Source: Calothrix sp. PCC 7103 (GTDB lineage Bacteria; Cyanobacteriota; Cyanobacteriia; Cyanobacteriales; Nostocaceae). From it: a stretch of DNA of 43,126 bases. The stretch lies in NCBI RefSeq assembly GCF_000331305.1, contig NZ_KB217483.1, forward strand, positions 1,506,066-1,549,191, in the 5' to 3' direction. Made by a program: the position numbers and the translations under genes. Position 1 is the stretch's first letter; each line of letters opens with the position of its first letter. The notes beneath the pieces are model-generated. The model did not search any database. It worked only from the letters and a program-made list of their open reading frames with translations, and was not told the origin of the DNA. Shown here one piece after another: positions 1 to 8,505 of this stretch.

Positions 1-1132
1 TTTCAGATGCGACCATCATAGTTCTATGTCCATCGCCCAAGCTGAGTGGTAGAATATCCAGAATTTCAGGCAATATTTTCGTCAAACTAGAAGCGCTGAT
101 AAAGCAATCTATCCAGGGGTGAGTTTGATTCCAAGCTCCTGTACGTCGCATTGTATCAAAACGGGGTTGATAACGGAAAACATGATTTGCGGTTTCCTCA
201 TCTTCAATATGAACAAGCTTCCAGTAGTTTAAGTCTCTCAATACATCAGTAACTTGAGGCGCCGTTGTTTCATATTCTATACCGACTTGCAAACCATACA
301 GCCAATGAGTAAAAAAACGCCTAACGCCATTTTGGGTTTTAATGCCTTTAGCAGAATTCCAACAAAAACCCTCTAGATGTTCTATCTGCTGAGATTTACC
401 TAACTTGATTTGGTCATTCATCCATACATCAATAGAGTCATAAACTAAATGAAAAGTGCGAATATTTGGTTTTATTTTACGCAATGCTAAAGTAGCTTTA
501 ACAATAATTCCGCATTTTCCTAGCCCACCTAAGACAGAATTATATAAGTCACATTTTTGAGTTTTACTACACTTGACATATTCACCATTCCCTGTAATAA
601 TACTTATATCAACTACATTGGTTGCAACAGAACCGTAAATTTTGGAATTAGTACCAATACCTCCAACAGATAGAATTCCACCTACGGTTTGTTCTAAATT
701 TAGAGGAACTACTTTTGGAAGCATTTTGTGCTGAAGCGTAGCAGCAGTAACATCTTGCCATCTTGCACCACCAGAACAAGTTACAGTTTCGTTCTGAGTA
801 TCAACTACATTGTCATTTGGCAATTGTGTTAAGTCAAGAGAAAAGCCATTCTTAGGTATAGACTGTCCGCTTTGACTATAACCTCTACCTCTAACAGTAA
901 GTTGTAAATGCTGTTGATTGGCAAATTTTACCACTGATAGAACTTCTTCAATTGTTTGAGGCTGAATCACAGCATAACAATTACCGTAGATTAAATTTCC
1001 AAAGTCAGCAGATGCTTTTAATCTACAACTACTATCTTGAATGACGTTAACACCTGTAACACTAATTAAGTTTCCAACTGTTTTTATACTAACAGTGCCT
1101 GATAAAAAGCTTAATGACTGATCGTTTTGCAT
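1..1132 (-). CDS. FAD-binding oxidoreductase, cytokinin-dehydrogenase/VAO-like (partial)
   Basis: The reading frame opens at an ATG at 1132 on the minus strand and runs without a stop off the left edge, giving 377 codons that lack the C-terminus. The first 210 residues resemble the FAD-binding half of vanillyl-alcohol-oxidase-family enzymes such as cytokinin dehydrogenase and berberine-bridge-like oxidases: the segment ending TVRGRGYSQSGQS (about 79-91) is the pyrophosphate-binding loop, followed by EQTVGGILSVGGIGTNS and VLGGLGKCGII. These enzymes oxidise a small substrate and pass electrons to FAD. In cytokinin dehydrogenases the loop reads GRGHS and the His carries covalent FAD; here residue 85 is Tyr, so covalent attachment there is not expected. 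The substrate cannot be told. Fold assignment is confident; specific function is not. Confidence 0.8.
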   Translation of the reverse strand, partial: MQNDQSLSFLSGTVSIKTVGNLISVTGVNVIQDSSCRLKASADFGNLIYGNCYAVIQPQTIEEVLSVVKFANQQHLQLTVRGRGYSQSGQSIPKNGFSLDLTQLPNDNVVDTQNETVTCSGGARWQDVTAATLQHKMLPKVVPLNLEQTVGGILSVGGIGTNSKIYGSVATNVVDISIITGNGEYVKCSKTQKCDLYNSVLGGLGKCGIIVKATLALRKIKPNIRTFHLVYDSIDVWMNDQIKLGKSQQIEHLEGFCWNSAKGIKTQNGVRRFFTHWLYGLQVGIEYETTAPQVTDVLRDLNYWKLVHIEDEETANHVFRYQPRFDTMRRTGAWNQTHPWIDCFISASSLTKILPEILDILPLSLGDGHRTMMVASE

Positions 1133-1190
1133 ATTGACTGTTCAACGAATAATATTAGCTTTCAAAAACAATTTAGATGAAACACATTAT

Positions 1191-1762
1191 TACAGCGGAT
1201 TGCAGGTTTATGAGGTACAGTAACAACAATTTGTAAACCAATTTTTTATGTGTTTTGGATTCATTAGGTCGAGAGCCGTTGCAATAAGGACATCAACCAT
1301 TTTTGATGTGGTTGGAGAAAACTGACGCAAAAAAGCGCAATCGTTGTGACCACCAAAGTTGAATCGGATTCAAATCAGGAGAATATGGTGACATATAAAG
1401 AACACTGGCGCCAACGGATTGAATCAAAGGTTCAATTGCAGTTACTTTGTGAGATGGTAAAAAAGTCGCATCTGGATATTTTTCTACCATTTGAGCTAGC
1501 TGGATTGGATGAAAGTCTAATTGATTCTTCATAGCTCCACCTTGCTTTTGCGGCTCTAAGTTACCTTCAGTTTTCTTTATCTCAAGCAATTTTTGCACAA
1601 AGCTGCGCTCCATCGAATCTAGAGGCAACTTTTCTGACCGAAGTATTGGCTTGCTCGTAAGCTTTGACTATTTTTTCTCGCTCATTCGATTGAGTAAGCT
1701 CTTATTACCTTTGTTGATGCACATTTTTTTTAGTGTACCTCATTTACCTGCAATCTGCTGTA
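1191..1762. mobile_element. Internally deleted IS630-family element with intact ends
   Basis: Near-perfect inverted ends of 29 bp (26 matching) lie at 1191-1219 and 1734-1762, reading inward TACAGCRGATTGCAGG. Both ends finish in TA, the dinucleotide that IS630/Tc1-type elements duplicate on insertion. The interior holds minus-strand remains of the transposase. At about 570 bp it is roughly half the length of a complete IS630, so it has become a non-autonomous, MITE-like copy that could only be moved by a related transposase elsewhere. Confidence 0.85.
1208..1690 (-). pseudogene. IS630-family transposase remnant (frameshifted, internally deleted)
   Basis: Read on the minus strand, pieces of an IS630 transposase appear in order but not in one frame. 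An N-terminal helix-turn-helix piece (QSNEREKIVKAYEQANTSV) is followed, after a frameshift near 1605, by KLLEIKKTEGNLEPQKQGG. A deletion then joins this directly to the end of the DDE domain (SPYSPDLNPIQLWWSQ), and after another frameshift the C-terminal VDVLIATALDL and NWFTNCCYCTS. Most of the catalytic DDE core is absent, so no active enzyme can be made. Confidence 0.85.
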
Positions 1763-2625
1763 TTTCACCAGACTTCATCGACAAAAACATATACAACATT
1801 ATGTGAAATTATTTAAATAATTTTATTGTTGTATATTTGTAGCCGTTAACGCATAGCAATCCTATATGGTTTTTGAAAAATTACATTTATATAAAGAAGC
1901 AATTAATCCCTACCTAAGCAGAAAAGGTTCGCTTACGGGAAAACACAAAGTTATACGCATCTTTGCAACGCGATTTTCAAAAAAGAATTAGGTTTGCTAT
2001 CTGTTATACAATATATAAATAACATACTTCATCATCAGAACAATGTTTCGTACTTTACACTTTTAATCAAGTTAGTAGTATATGAGGGGGTGACGAAAAC
2101 CTGTGAAACTGAAATGCAGCAATAGTTTTAAGCAAGTGTGCCATAAAAAGATAAACATTATTTTTAGAGTTTCTTAATTTTATTTTCGATAAGCTTCGTA
2201 CAAAAGTCTTATTTCTTCCAGTGTACCGTAGGTAAAAAACGTGCCCTCCGCTTTCATGGTGTATTTTTAATAGTATTTATGTATGTTTTTCGATAATTTT
2301 GGATCAAGTATTGAGTTGATTAATTTATAACGTCGAGCAATTTTAAGTAAATAATAAATGTAAATATGTATTGATATTAATTGTGTTGTTGGGAGTTGCC
2401 CTTTGTCGGCTTCCTGCTCCCGCGCGCGCGAGAGATGAACCGATGAACCTGGAGGGCACCTCTCTTAAATGCTTGTTTTTTTAAATCATTAAACCGACAA
2501 AGCTGTATAAGACTTTGAGGAATTCACAGAGTCAGCTTCTACATAGTATGCGTAATTTGTCAACACCTTCTACTCGACCGGCGCTCTAGCTTGTACAAAC
2601 TAGTTAAATTTTTACGTAGACTAGA
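1763..2625. other. Gene-free AT-rich stretch
   Basis: No convincing coding frame was seen on either strand. A 9-bp inverted pair (CTTTGTCGG at 2401-2409, its complement at 2494-2502) brackets an unusually GC-rich patch with an alternating CGCGCGCGCG run near 2420-2430. No tRNA-like fold or terminator with a T tract was recognised. Confidence 0.5.
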
Positions 2626-2765
2626 TCAGGAGAGCGAATATTTCTCTTCTGGTGGGAAATTTTTTGATAGCTCAAAAATCGTCATCGCTGCATCAAATGC
2701 TTTTTGATAGATGACTAAATCCTCATGAGTTTTTATTTTTTTTTCTTCCTTGTCCACTTTCCTAC
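2626..2765 (-). pseudogene. Four-helix-bundle (23S rRNA IVS-type) protein, N-terminal fragment
   Basis: The minus-strand peptide ending KTHEDLVIYQKAFDAAMTIF and LSKNFPPEEKYSLS matches the first third of the short four-helix-bundle family first described from 23S rRNA intervening sequences, whose members usually run about 110-120 residues. A stop follows YSLS directly, where the family normally continues with a conserved DQI(R)RSSRS segment. The open frame continues upstream into unrelated sequence, so the reading frame is a fusion of debris. The family's cellular role is unclear even when intact. Confidence 0.6.
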
Positions 2766-2849
2766 CTGGTCTACCTTGCCTCTCACTATTATATTTTAAA
2801 AAACCTACCCTTGTGAGGGAAGGGGGTAGCGATACCCCTAACCTACCCG

Positions 2850-3023
2850 ACCACGTTCCTGCCCCATCTGGCAAGATAGTATCGGTTAAATCGGCGCCAT
2901 TTAGTTCAGCGCCTAAAAAGTATGTTTTTGCAATTGGGCGCCTACCAGACTTCACAGCGCTTCAAATTGTTGAATCTGTTCTGGGAATTGATATTTACTG
3001 CCATCTGGCAAGATAGCATCGGT
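2850..3023 (-). pseudogene. Pentapeptide-repeat protein fragments
   Basis: Two short minus-strand pieces in different frames carry the end of a pentapeptide-repeat domain: FLGAELNGADLTDTILPDG (about 2865-2935) and TDAILPDGSKYQFPEQIQQF ending at a stop at 2952-2954. The ILPDG motif is typical of the last coil of cyanobacterial pentapeptide-repeat proteins. No body of the gene remains, and the pieces sit directly downstream of the NmrA-like gene. They look like a partial duplication followed by decay. Confidence 0.5.
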
Positions 3024-3029
3024 AAAAAT

Positions 3030-3908
3030 TCAGCAGATTGCTGGAAGTAGTTTCTTCCTGACAAACTGCTCGAACGTTGTTGATGTTACTGCTTCAGGAG
3101 TGCGGACTGTTGCATAAACTCCATTAGGATCGCCGAGGGCGCGGAACAGATTTCCTAACTCTCGTTGAACTTCAGGTGTCGCACCCATCGATGCAAGGCG
3201 TTCCTGAATCGATTCAATGGTGGCTCGGACATACTTAATCGGATAATCTAAAACTTGTGACAGTATCTGTGTTACTTCAATGAGCGTTAAATTTTCGGCA
3301 CCCATTAAATTACGAGTCCACTGACCTGCCCATCGGTTGTCTAGTAGATATTTTGCTGCTTCATCACCGATATCGTCGATACTAATCCAGGGAAAATCGT
3401 GATCGCTGGCATAAGGAAAGGATATTGTTCCCCCACGAATGCTCTCAACTTGTGCTAGGAAATTCTCCATAAAATAGCCAGGACGTAGATGTACTACATT
3501 AGCTCCGGTTTGGTTGAAAATTGATTCAACATTCCCACTGAATGAGACTGTACCCAAGTTTGGTTTTGCACCTGCACCAATACTAGAAATGTTGACAACT
3601 CGCTCGATCTCATTTTCGCACACGGCTCTGGCTCCAACCATTGCTGTTTGGATGTACCAGTCGGATAAATTTAGGGTATCTAGTTTAGGTGGTGTTAACC
3701 AAAATAAAGCATCTGCATGTTGCGTTGCCTCAATTAACCCGATTGCATCGTCGCTACCGAGGCATTTCACCGTAGCACCTCGCTCGACTAAATCTGCCAA
3801 CTTCTCTGGATGTCTTGCTAGCAAAATAGTTTCAACCCCAGTCTGTACAATCTGCTCTGCTGTGCGTCGTCCAACATTGCCAGAGGCGGTTGCAATTACA
3901 ATTTTCAT
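3030..3908 (-). CDS. NmrA-like NAD(P)-binding (atypical SDR) protein
   Basis: A 292-residue protein starting MKIVIATASGNVGRRTAEQI. The ATG at 3908 follows a CGGAG site by a few bases; an in-frame start 18 codons further up would overlap the preceding gene and has no such site. GNVGRRT near the N-terminus is the dinucleotide-binding loop of atypical short-chain dehydrogenases of the NmrA/HSCARG type; NISSIGAGA and LRPGYFMENFL (middle) are further family signatures. Relatives act as redox sensors or as quinone/azo reductases. It is the last of three minus-strand genes, 16 bp after a SnoaL-like gene, so the two are probably cotranscribed. The substrate is unknown. Confidence 0.85.
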   Translation of the reverse strand: MKIVIATASGNVGRRTAEQIVQTGVETILLARHPEKLADLVERGATVKCLGSDDAIGLIEATQHADALFWLTPPKLDTLNLSDWYIQTAMVGARAVCENEIERVVNISSIGAGAKPNLGTVSFSGNVESIFNQTGANVVHLRPGYFMENFLAQVESIRGGTISFPYASDHDFPWISIDDIGDEAAKYLLDNRWAGQWTRNLMGAENLTLIEVTQILSQVLDYPIKYVRATIESIQERLASMGATPEVQRELGNLFRALGDPNGVYATVRTPEAVTSTTFEQFVRKKLLPAIC

Positions 3909-3924
3909 ATTTATGCTCCGTATA

Positions 3925-4368
3925 TTACTGGGCACTAAAATTTGGGGTGTCACCCCAGGCATCCATCACAGGAGCAGGATTCCAATATTCGCGGTAATGA
4001 ACGATCAAGCCATCCTTAGTTTCCATCCGCATCACATAATCTTGCTGATAATGACGACATGTGGTGGAAATTATGGCTTCTCCATGCACCTCAGCCAATA
4101 GAACATTCGGGTTTAAGGTTATATATTTGCGAACATTCGTAAATGTCAAATTTTGCATTTGGGAGATCGCCGCTTGAACATGATTGTAGATGGCTTCCTT
4201 GCCTTCTAAACGTTGTGGCGCACCTAGGGCAGAAGCATACGGAAATTCCACGATTGCATCCTCAGCAAGCAAATCTGCCCAGGCTTTAACATTGTTGCTA
4301 ATCATGGCTAGATGAGCATCGAAAATCTTTGCGATAGTATCTTGCTCTAAATTCTGTGTTGGCTGCAT
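3925..4368 (-). CDS. SnoaL-like / NTF2-fold protein
   Basis: A 147-residue protein with the cone-shaped NTF2 fold typical of SnoaL-like cyclases and ketosteroid-isomerase relatives: an N-terminal helix with AWADLLAEDAIVEFPYA, then EGKEAIYNHVQAA, and C-terminal strands (YVMRMETKDGLIVHYREYWN). Length fits the family. The start is supported by a GGGAG site just upstream. It lies 77 bp after the AraC gene and 16 bp before the NmrA-like gene on the same strand. Such trios usually handle a small organic compound, but the substrate cannot be inferred. Confidence 0.85.
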   Translation of the reverse strand: MQPTQNLEQDTIAKIFDAHLAMISNNVKAWADLLAEDAIVEFPYASALGAPQRLEGKEAIYNHVQAAISQMQNLTFTNVRKYITLNPNVLLAEVHGEAIISTTCRHYQQDYVMRMETKDGLIVHYREYWNPAPVMDAWGDTPNFSAQ

Positions 4369-4445
4369 TAGATTCTCCCACTTTATTTACCTGAAGTGTA
4401 CTATTTTATAGCTTGAGAATTCTTGCAGATTCTTACCAAGATTTA

Positions 4446-5333
4446 TCAGATTCTGATGCTTTTGGAAAACTGTTTCGGTGTCATGCCAGTGAGACGTTTG
4501 TAGTGGTGGTTCAAATGGCTTTGGCTGGAAAATCCCACTTGAGAGGCAATACTCGCGATCGCTGAATCCGTAGTCGTCAGCAGCAGCTTCGCCCGTTCCA
4601 CTCGCTGTTTAATCACATATTGATGCAGCGAAATACCTGTAGCTTGCTTGAATAAACTGGCAAAGTAAGTAGGACTGATATTAATACTTCCAGCAATTTG
4701 TACTAACGATAAATCTTGTTCAAGGTAAGTGTGAATATAGTCGATCGCTTGCTGTAATCGAACGTGAGTTAAGCTGTGGCTTACGGATGTAATTGCCTGC
4801 GTCAAGGTGGAATAATGTCGCAGCAGATGAATAACTAATACTTGGGTCAATGATTCTACATATAACTCACCCATAATGCTGCCTGACTTTAACTCTGCCA
4901 AGAGCATCATCGCTATCTGTTGAAGCTGTAGGTCATATTGAGAGAAACAGTGCGTCAGTGAAATCCCATCGCGATCGTCCTCAGATGTCTCGGCAATTTG
5001 CGTAACTAATTCCGGTTGCAAGTAGATGTGCAGGATTGACTGCTGTGTATCACTCCGCGATCGCCAGTAGCTTGCTTGTCCCGCTGGCACAAAAATCACA
5101 TCTCCCTTTTGAACCATCAATTCATGCAAACGATCGTCGCGCTTCTGGGTCAAATGGATGGGTCCTCCCAAGGGAAAATTGAGCCAATGCGCTGATAGAG
5201 CGGGAAGGTTACCTTCACACGAAGAAGTTGACGAGCTTTGATACTGTTCAACTAACATGCCCTTCCATCCGCTGTGCTGACTCGATAGCACCAACGATTT
5301 ATTCAACTCTGGGGGTTCAATACTGGTATTCAT
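4446..5333 (-). CDS. AraC-family transcriptional regulator
   Basis: A 295-residue regulator with an N-terminal cupin-like ligand domain (about 1-165; VQKGDVIFVPAGQASYW) and a C-terminal pair of helix-turn-helix motifs (about 195-292; LSLVQIAGSINISPTYFASL and IASIASQVGFSSQSHLNHHY, then GMTPKQF). I start at MNTSIEPPEL rather than ten codons upstream because family members begin close to the cupin. It likely controls the two genes downstream and itself. This gene holds both clear GCGATCGC palindromes of the window (about 4555 and 5057) and no GGCGCC, unlike most of the window, which suggests a different origin. Confidence 0.9.
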   Translation of the reverse strand: MNTSIEPPELNKSLVLSSQHSGWKGMLVEQYQSSSTSSCEGNLPALSAHWLNFPLGGPIHLTQKRDDRLHELMVQKGDVIFVPAGQASYWRSRSDTQQSILHIYLQPELVTQIAETSEDDRDGISLTHCFSQYDLQLQQIAMMLLAELKSGSIMGELYVESLTQVLVIHLLRHYSTLTQAITSVSHSLTHVRLQQAIDYIHTYLEQDLSLVQIAGSINISPTYFASLFKQATGISLHQYVIKQRVERAKLLLTTTDSAIASIASQVGFSSQSHLNHHYKRLTGMTPKQFSKSIRI

Positions 5334-5601
5334 CACAAAGGCAATCAATGGTTTTATCCTCAAATCTTAAAAGCGCATTAACCTACGTTAAAAAAGAGAT
5401 TATAGAGTAATCCAGTGACTCAGTAATATTAATCTACATCTTAATCTTATGTTAGGCGCCGATGGTTCTTTGTTGTCTATAACCTTAGACGTAGATTAAA
5501 TTGGTCGGAAATTGACAGGATTTATCTAGCCACTATCAAGCTAGTCGTACACAGTATTCTTGGCAATTTCCTACTTAGGGCGAGAGTAGCAAACGAACAT
5601 A

Positions 5602-5929
5602 AATGTCACTAGACCCATAACTTCGATGGGTCTGGAAGCATAAGCGAGAATTTTTGGGTCTGAAACCCTGATTATTGCGTTAATTAATTGTCAGAAAGTC
5701 CTAACATTAGAAGGATAACTTTTCCTAAAGTGCAAAATGGAAGCATAAAGCTATACGTGAGTCCCAAAATTTTGCAGCCTTTAAACCTAATAAAAACGTT
5801 GACCTAACACCAGTTATAGTTTATACATCCAAGCAGGGCTTGAGTTTTAGGCTTTGAAGCATAATTTGTCCGATAGACGATTGGAAGCATATGCGGTGTT
5901 TTCCTGCCAAGTTATGGGTCTAGTGACAC
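5602..5929. repeat. 328-bp direct repeat, left copy; TIR-bounded 325-bp element
   Basis: This stretch is identical base for base to 23607-23934 (constant offset 18005, no gaps). Within it, 5604-5928 is bounded by 20-bp perfect inverted ends, TGTCACTAGACCCATAACTT, so it starts TGT and ends ACA like Tn7-, IS3- and retrovirus-type elements. The octamer GAAGCATA recurs at about 5635, 5740, 5856 and 5884, reminiscent of multiple transposase-binding sites in transposon ends. The left end also folds into a hairpin (AGACCCAT/ATGGGTCT, 5611-5633). No target-site duplication was found around either copy. The right end forms the first codons of the recombinase gene. Confidence 0.85.
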
Positions 5930-6729
5930 TCACTCAAGCCCAAGCGGTAGCTCTGGTTCTCAACTTTAAAGGCTATCTGATGAATGAGCGAAAGCTTGCC
6001 GAAAGTACGGTCAATCGAAAGCTCGCGGCTATTAAGTCAATGGTGGCAATGGGCAGGAAGCTTGGAGTGTGCGCTTTCGCCCTTCAAGACGTTAAATCCG
6101 AGACAGTACATAAATACAGGGACACTTCCGGTATTGAAGCCAGTGAGTTTGCCAAAGTGCTGGCATTGGTTGACCGAACGACTCTCAAAGGAAAACGGGA
6201 CTACGCTATTTTGCGCCTTCTGTGGGATAACGCCTTGAGAAGAAATGAGATATGCTCCCTCGATGTCGGGGATTTCAACCCGAATGCTAAAACCTTGACT
6301 ATCTATGGTAAAGGCACGGGAACGCAAAAGACGGTGATTGAACTGACCGCAAAAACGGTAGAAGCGCTCAAGGACTGGATTACAGCCAGTAAGAAAACCA
6401 GTAACATAACAGAGGACTTAAAATATCAACCCCTCTTTGGTTCCCTCTCTCCCCGTAAAGGTGAGATTGAAGACAGGTTAATCGGCGAATCGATTCGGCG
6501 CCTGGTGGTCAAGCTGTGCAGGCAGGCAGGTATTTCCAAGCACATGTCCCCGCACCGCCTGCGCCATAGTTCCATCACCACCGCCCTTGATTACAGTAAC
6601 GGCAATTACAGGAAAGTGCAGAACTTAAGTCGCCACGCCAGCATCGATACGATTCAAAAGTACGATGACAACCGTAGGCGCCAGCAGCAGCAACGGGAAA
6701 TCTCGGATGTGTTGGCGGATTTGGTGTAA
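5854..6729 (+). CDS. Tyrosine recombinase (phage-integrase/XerC-type)
   Basis: A 291-residue site-specific recombinase. The catalytic domain has the full set of residues: Arg in WDNALRRNEICSLDVGD, Lys in YGKGTGTQK, the HRLRH box (after SKHMSP), His in LSRHASIDTI and the Tyr nucleophile in IQKYDDN. The N-terminal SAM-like core-binding domain (LTQAQAVALVLNFKGYL onward) is short. The first roughly 25 codons, from a TTG start, lie inside the 328-bp repeat, and family resemblance begins right after the repeat ends. The repeat therefore seems to have replaced the original 5' end. The true start could be the ATG within the repeat (VMGLV) or the internal MNERKLAEST. Whether it still recombines DNA is uncertain. 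It sits just inside the left boundary of the 18-kb segment. Confidence 0.88.
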   Translation: MKHNLSDRRLEAYAVFSCQVMGLVTLTQAQAVALVLNFKGYLMNERKLAESTVNRKLAAIKSMVAMGRKLGVCAFALQDVKSETVHKYRDTSGIEASEFAKVLALVDRTTLKGKRDYAILRLLWDNALRRNEICSLDVGDFNPNAKTLTIYGKGTGTQKTVIELTAKTVEALKDWITASKKTSNITEDLKYQPLFGSLSPRKGEIEDRLIGESIRRLVVKLCRQAGISKHMSPHRLRHSSITTALDYSNGNYRKVQNLSRHASIDTIQKYDDNRRRQQQQREISDVLADLV

Positions 6730-6846
6730 ATGAATGGAAGGATTGGGACTAATGGAAATTACGTGATTGTAATGGGGTATGTTGCAGGAGCATACTTAAA
6801 CTATAATGCTTGTATTGTTTGGAGCCATGAGAAAGAAGCAGCCGCT

Positions 6847-7053
6847 ATGAACGAATTAGAAAAAATTAGAATTATTCAAAAATTAAACAAGCTGGATTTA
6901 CACGAATTACAAGCTTATATATCTGTCTGTGAAACAGTGGTTATAAAAAAAATGGCGATACAGCTTTACAATAGTAAAGTCAAAGCCAACAGGACTTTAG
7001 AAACCAACCAAGAATTGCAATACTACAAAGACTTAATTAGTAAGTATTACTAA
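6847..7053 (+). CDS. Small helical protein, unrecognised
   Basis: A 68-residue, Lys/Glu/Leu-rich, probably all-helical protein (NELEKIRIIQKLNKLDLHEL at its start) that I do not recognise. The frame is open back to an ATG at 6730 that directly abuts the recombinase stop; I prefer the internal ATG at 6847 because the upstream residues are of unlike composition. It lies between the recombinase and a GNAT gene on the same strand and may be cotranscribed with them. Its size and position fit a small accessory protein of a mobile element, but nothing in the sequence proves this. Confidence 0.5.
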   Translation: MNELEKIRIIQKLNKLDLHELQAYISVCETVVIKKMAIQLYNSKVKANRTLETNQELQYYKDLISKYY

Positions 7054-7085
7054 TTGACTCCTGACCGCTACAACGGTGAATATAA

Positions 7086-7511
7086 ATGGATACTATCAGG
7101 CGTGCCTTGCGCGATATATGGATTGTTTTTTGGTATAGGTTGGAGATTAATGAGATAGATAATTCCGACTGTATTGATATGGATTATTCCTTATATAAGC
7201 GGTGGCAGAAAAAGTATGAACACCAAAAAAGCGTTGCTTTTGCTTTTGTGACGATTGAGAGTGTTAAGAGCGAAAGAATGTTGGTGGTAGATGAATTGCA
7301 AGTACTCAATAATCGCGATAAAGGTAAAGGTTTGGGTTCTTACCTAATTCGTCAAATCATTAAAAACGCAGCCAAACGACAATTACCTGTGTCTCTTTTT
7401 GCTGACCCTGGTGGTGTGGGTGGTATTAGGTTTAATACGGAGGAATTGACCAATTGGTATGGCAGATATGGGTTTGCCAAAGAAGGTGGAAAACTAGTCA
7501 AAAGACCTTGA
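7086..7511 (+). CDS. GNAT-family N-acetyltransferase
   Basis: A 141-residue protein with the acetyl-CoA-binding core of GNAT enzymes: strand LVVDELQVLNNRD, the pyrophosphate loop RDKGKGLGSYLIRQII (R/Q-x-x-G-x-G/A pattern, about 77-92) and the C-terminal WYGRYGFAKEGG that closes the fold. GNATs move an acetyl group from acetyl-CoA to an amine on a small molecule or protein. Some toxin-antitoxin and defence loci use them, but no antitoxin-like partner is evident here. It converges with the AbiTii gene, 22 bp between the stops. The acceptor is unknown. Confidence 0.8.
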   Translation: MDTIRRALRDIWIVFWYRLEINEIDNSDCIDMDYSLYKRWQKKYEHQKSVAFAFVTIESVKSERMLVVDELQVLNNRDKGKGLGSYLIRQIIKNAAKRQLPVSLFADPGGVGGIRFNTEELTNWYGRYGFAKEGGKLVKRP

Positions 7512-7533
7512 TTATATGACCAGTAATTTTTCT

Positions 7534-8505
7534 TCAACTACCCTTATTTTTTTGCCAATCCTCCAGCGCACCTATTACAAAACTAGCGGCAGGATGACTG
7601 AGAAATTGCTCAAAAGCTTTCACACTCCCCGTTTTTAATGCACTAAGTATTCGATCTGTTAAGTTGGGATTGTTTTCAATTTGTGCTATCGCTTCGGTTG
7701 CTAGTGCCATCTTACCCGTAGTTGTGTTAATGGGGTATGATTTTTCTAATTGTTCGAGTAATTGTTGAATTTCTGCCGCAGCTTCAGCTAAATTTTTATT
7801 TTCTACATTATTGTGTATTACATCCCCAGTATAATCGCGTCCGGCAACGCCACCTCCAAGATTGGCACCACGAAAATCGTTATTTTGGGTATTAGTCATA
7901 GATTTATCTCCTACAAAATTTTCAATAAAAATGTGATAACTATGATTGGAAGCTATAGCTTTTTCTTGTGGAGAAAAGCTTATCCCTTCTCCAACAATTC
8001 CATCTTTTTCTAGTTGCAAAGCCCAGCGTAGTATAATATCTTTCACGGTATCTATTATTCTGTGCAGGCTAGCACTGCTAATGGTTAATTTTACAGGAAC
8101 ATCTCCACCTGCACTTTGTATTAAATATGACTCTACTTCGGGGGATAGAATAGCTTTTAATTCATTATTACCGTTTACATCTTGAGTTAAGGCAATTAGC
8201 TCGCTAATCGGTTGAGTAACTGGACGGTTGCATACAGCTTTGTAAAGCTTTAAAATCTCATTATCACCCGCTATAATAGGCTGCCATCCATGAAAAGGGT
8301 TAAACCCCCTAAGCTGCCCTTGGACAAAACGATACTTTGGTATAGATTCTATCTCAGTGTAGCCATTAAGTTCTAGTTCTATCCAATTCTCGAATTCTTG
8401 AATATCTAGTTTCTTTGCGACTACTAAAGCTTTGCGGAGTAAACTCAGAACAGAAACCGAAGAGTTAAGTGCGTCTGTCTGTAGCTCAAATACTAATGAA
8501 CTCAT
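7534..8505 (-). CDS. AbiTii-domain protein (abortive-infection-like)
   Basis: A 323-residue protein. The N-terminal 190 residues match the AbiTii domain: SVLSLLRKALVVAKKLDIQE, then FENWIELELNGY, YRFVQGQLRGFNPFHGWQPI and RIIDTVKDIILRWALQLEKDG. Domains of this kind recur in phage-defence and abortive-infection loci. A low-complexity bridge (NDFRGANLGGGVAGRDYTGD, about 207-227), common in cyanobacterial proteins, leads to a helical tail (AEAAAEIQQLLEQLEKSYP and beyond). There is no membrane segment. It is a lone minus-strand gene among plus-strand genes. The mode of action is not known from sequence. Confidence 0.8.
   Translation of the reverse strand: MSSLVFELQTDALNSSVSVLSLLRKALVVAKKLDIQEFENWIELELNGYTEIESIPKYRFVQGQLRGFNPFHGWQPIIAGDNEILKLYKAVCNRPVTQPISELIALTQDVNGNNELKAILSPEVESYLIQSAGGDVPVKLTISSASLHRIIDTVKDIILRWALQLEKDGIVGEGISFSPQEKAIASNHSYHIFIENFVGDKSMTNTQNNDFRGANLGGGVAGRDYTGDVIHNNVENKNLAEAAAEIQQLLEQLEKSYPINTTTGKMALATEAIAQIENNPNLTDRILSALKTGSVKAFEQFLSHPAASFVIGALEDWQKNKGS

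Noticed and set aside
3514..4101. Long plus-strand open frame opposite the NmrA and SnoaL genes
   Set aside because: It is antisense to two well-recognised proteins and encodes no domain.
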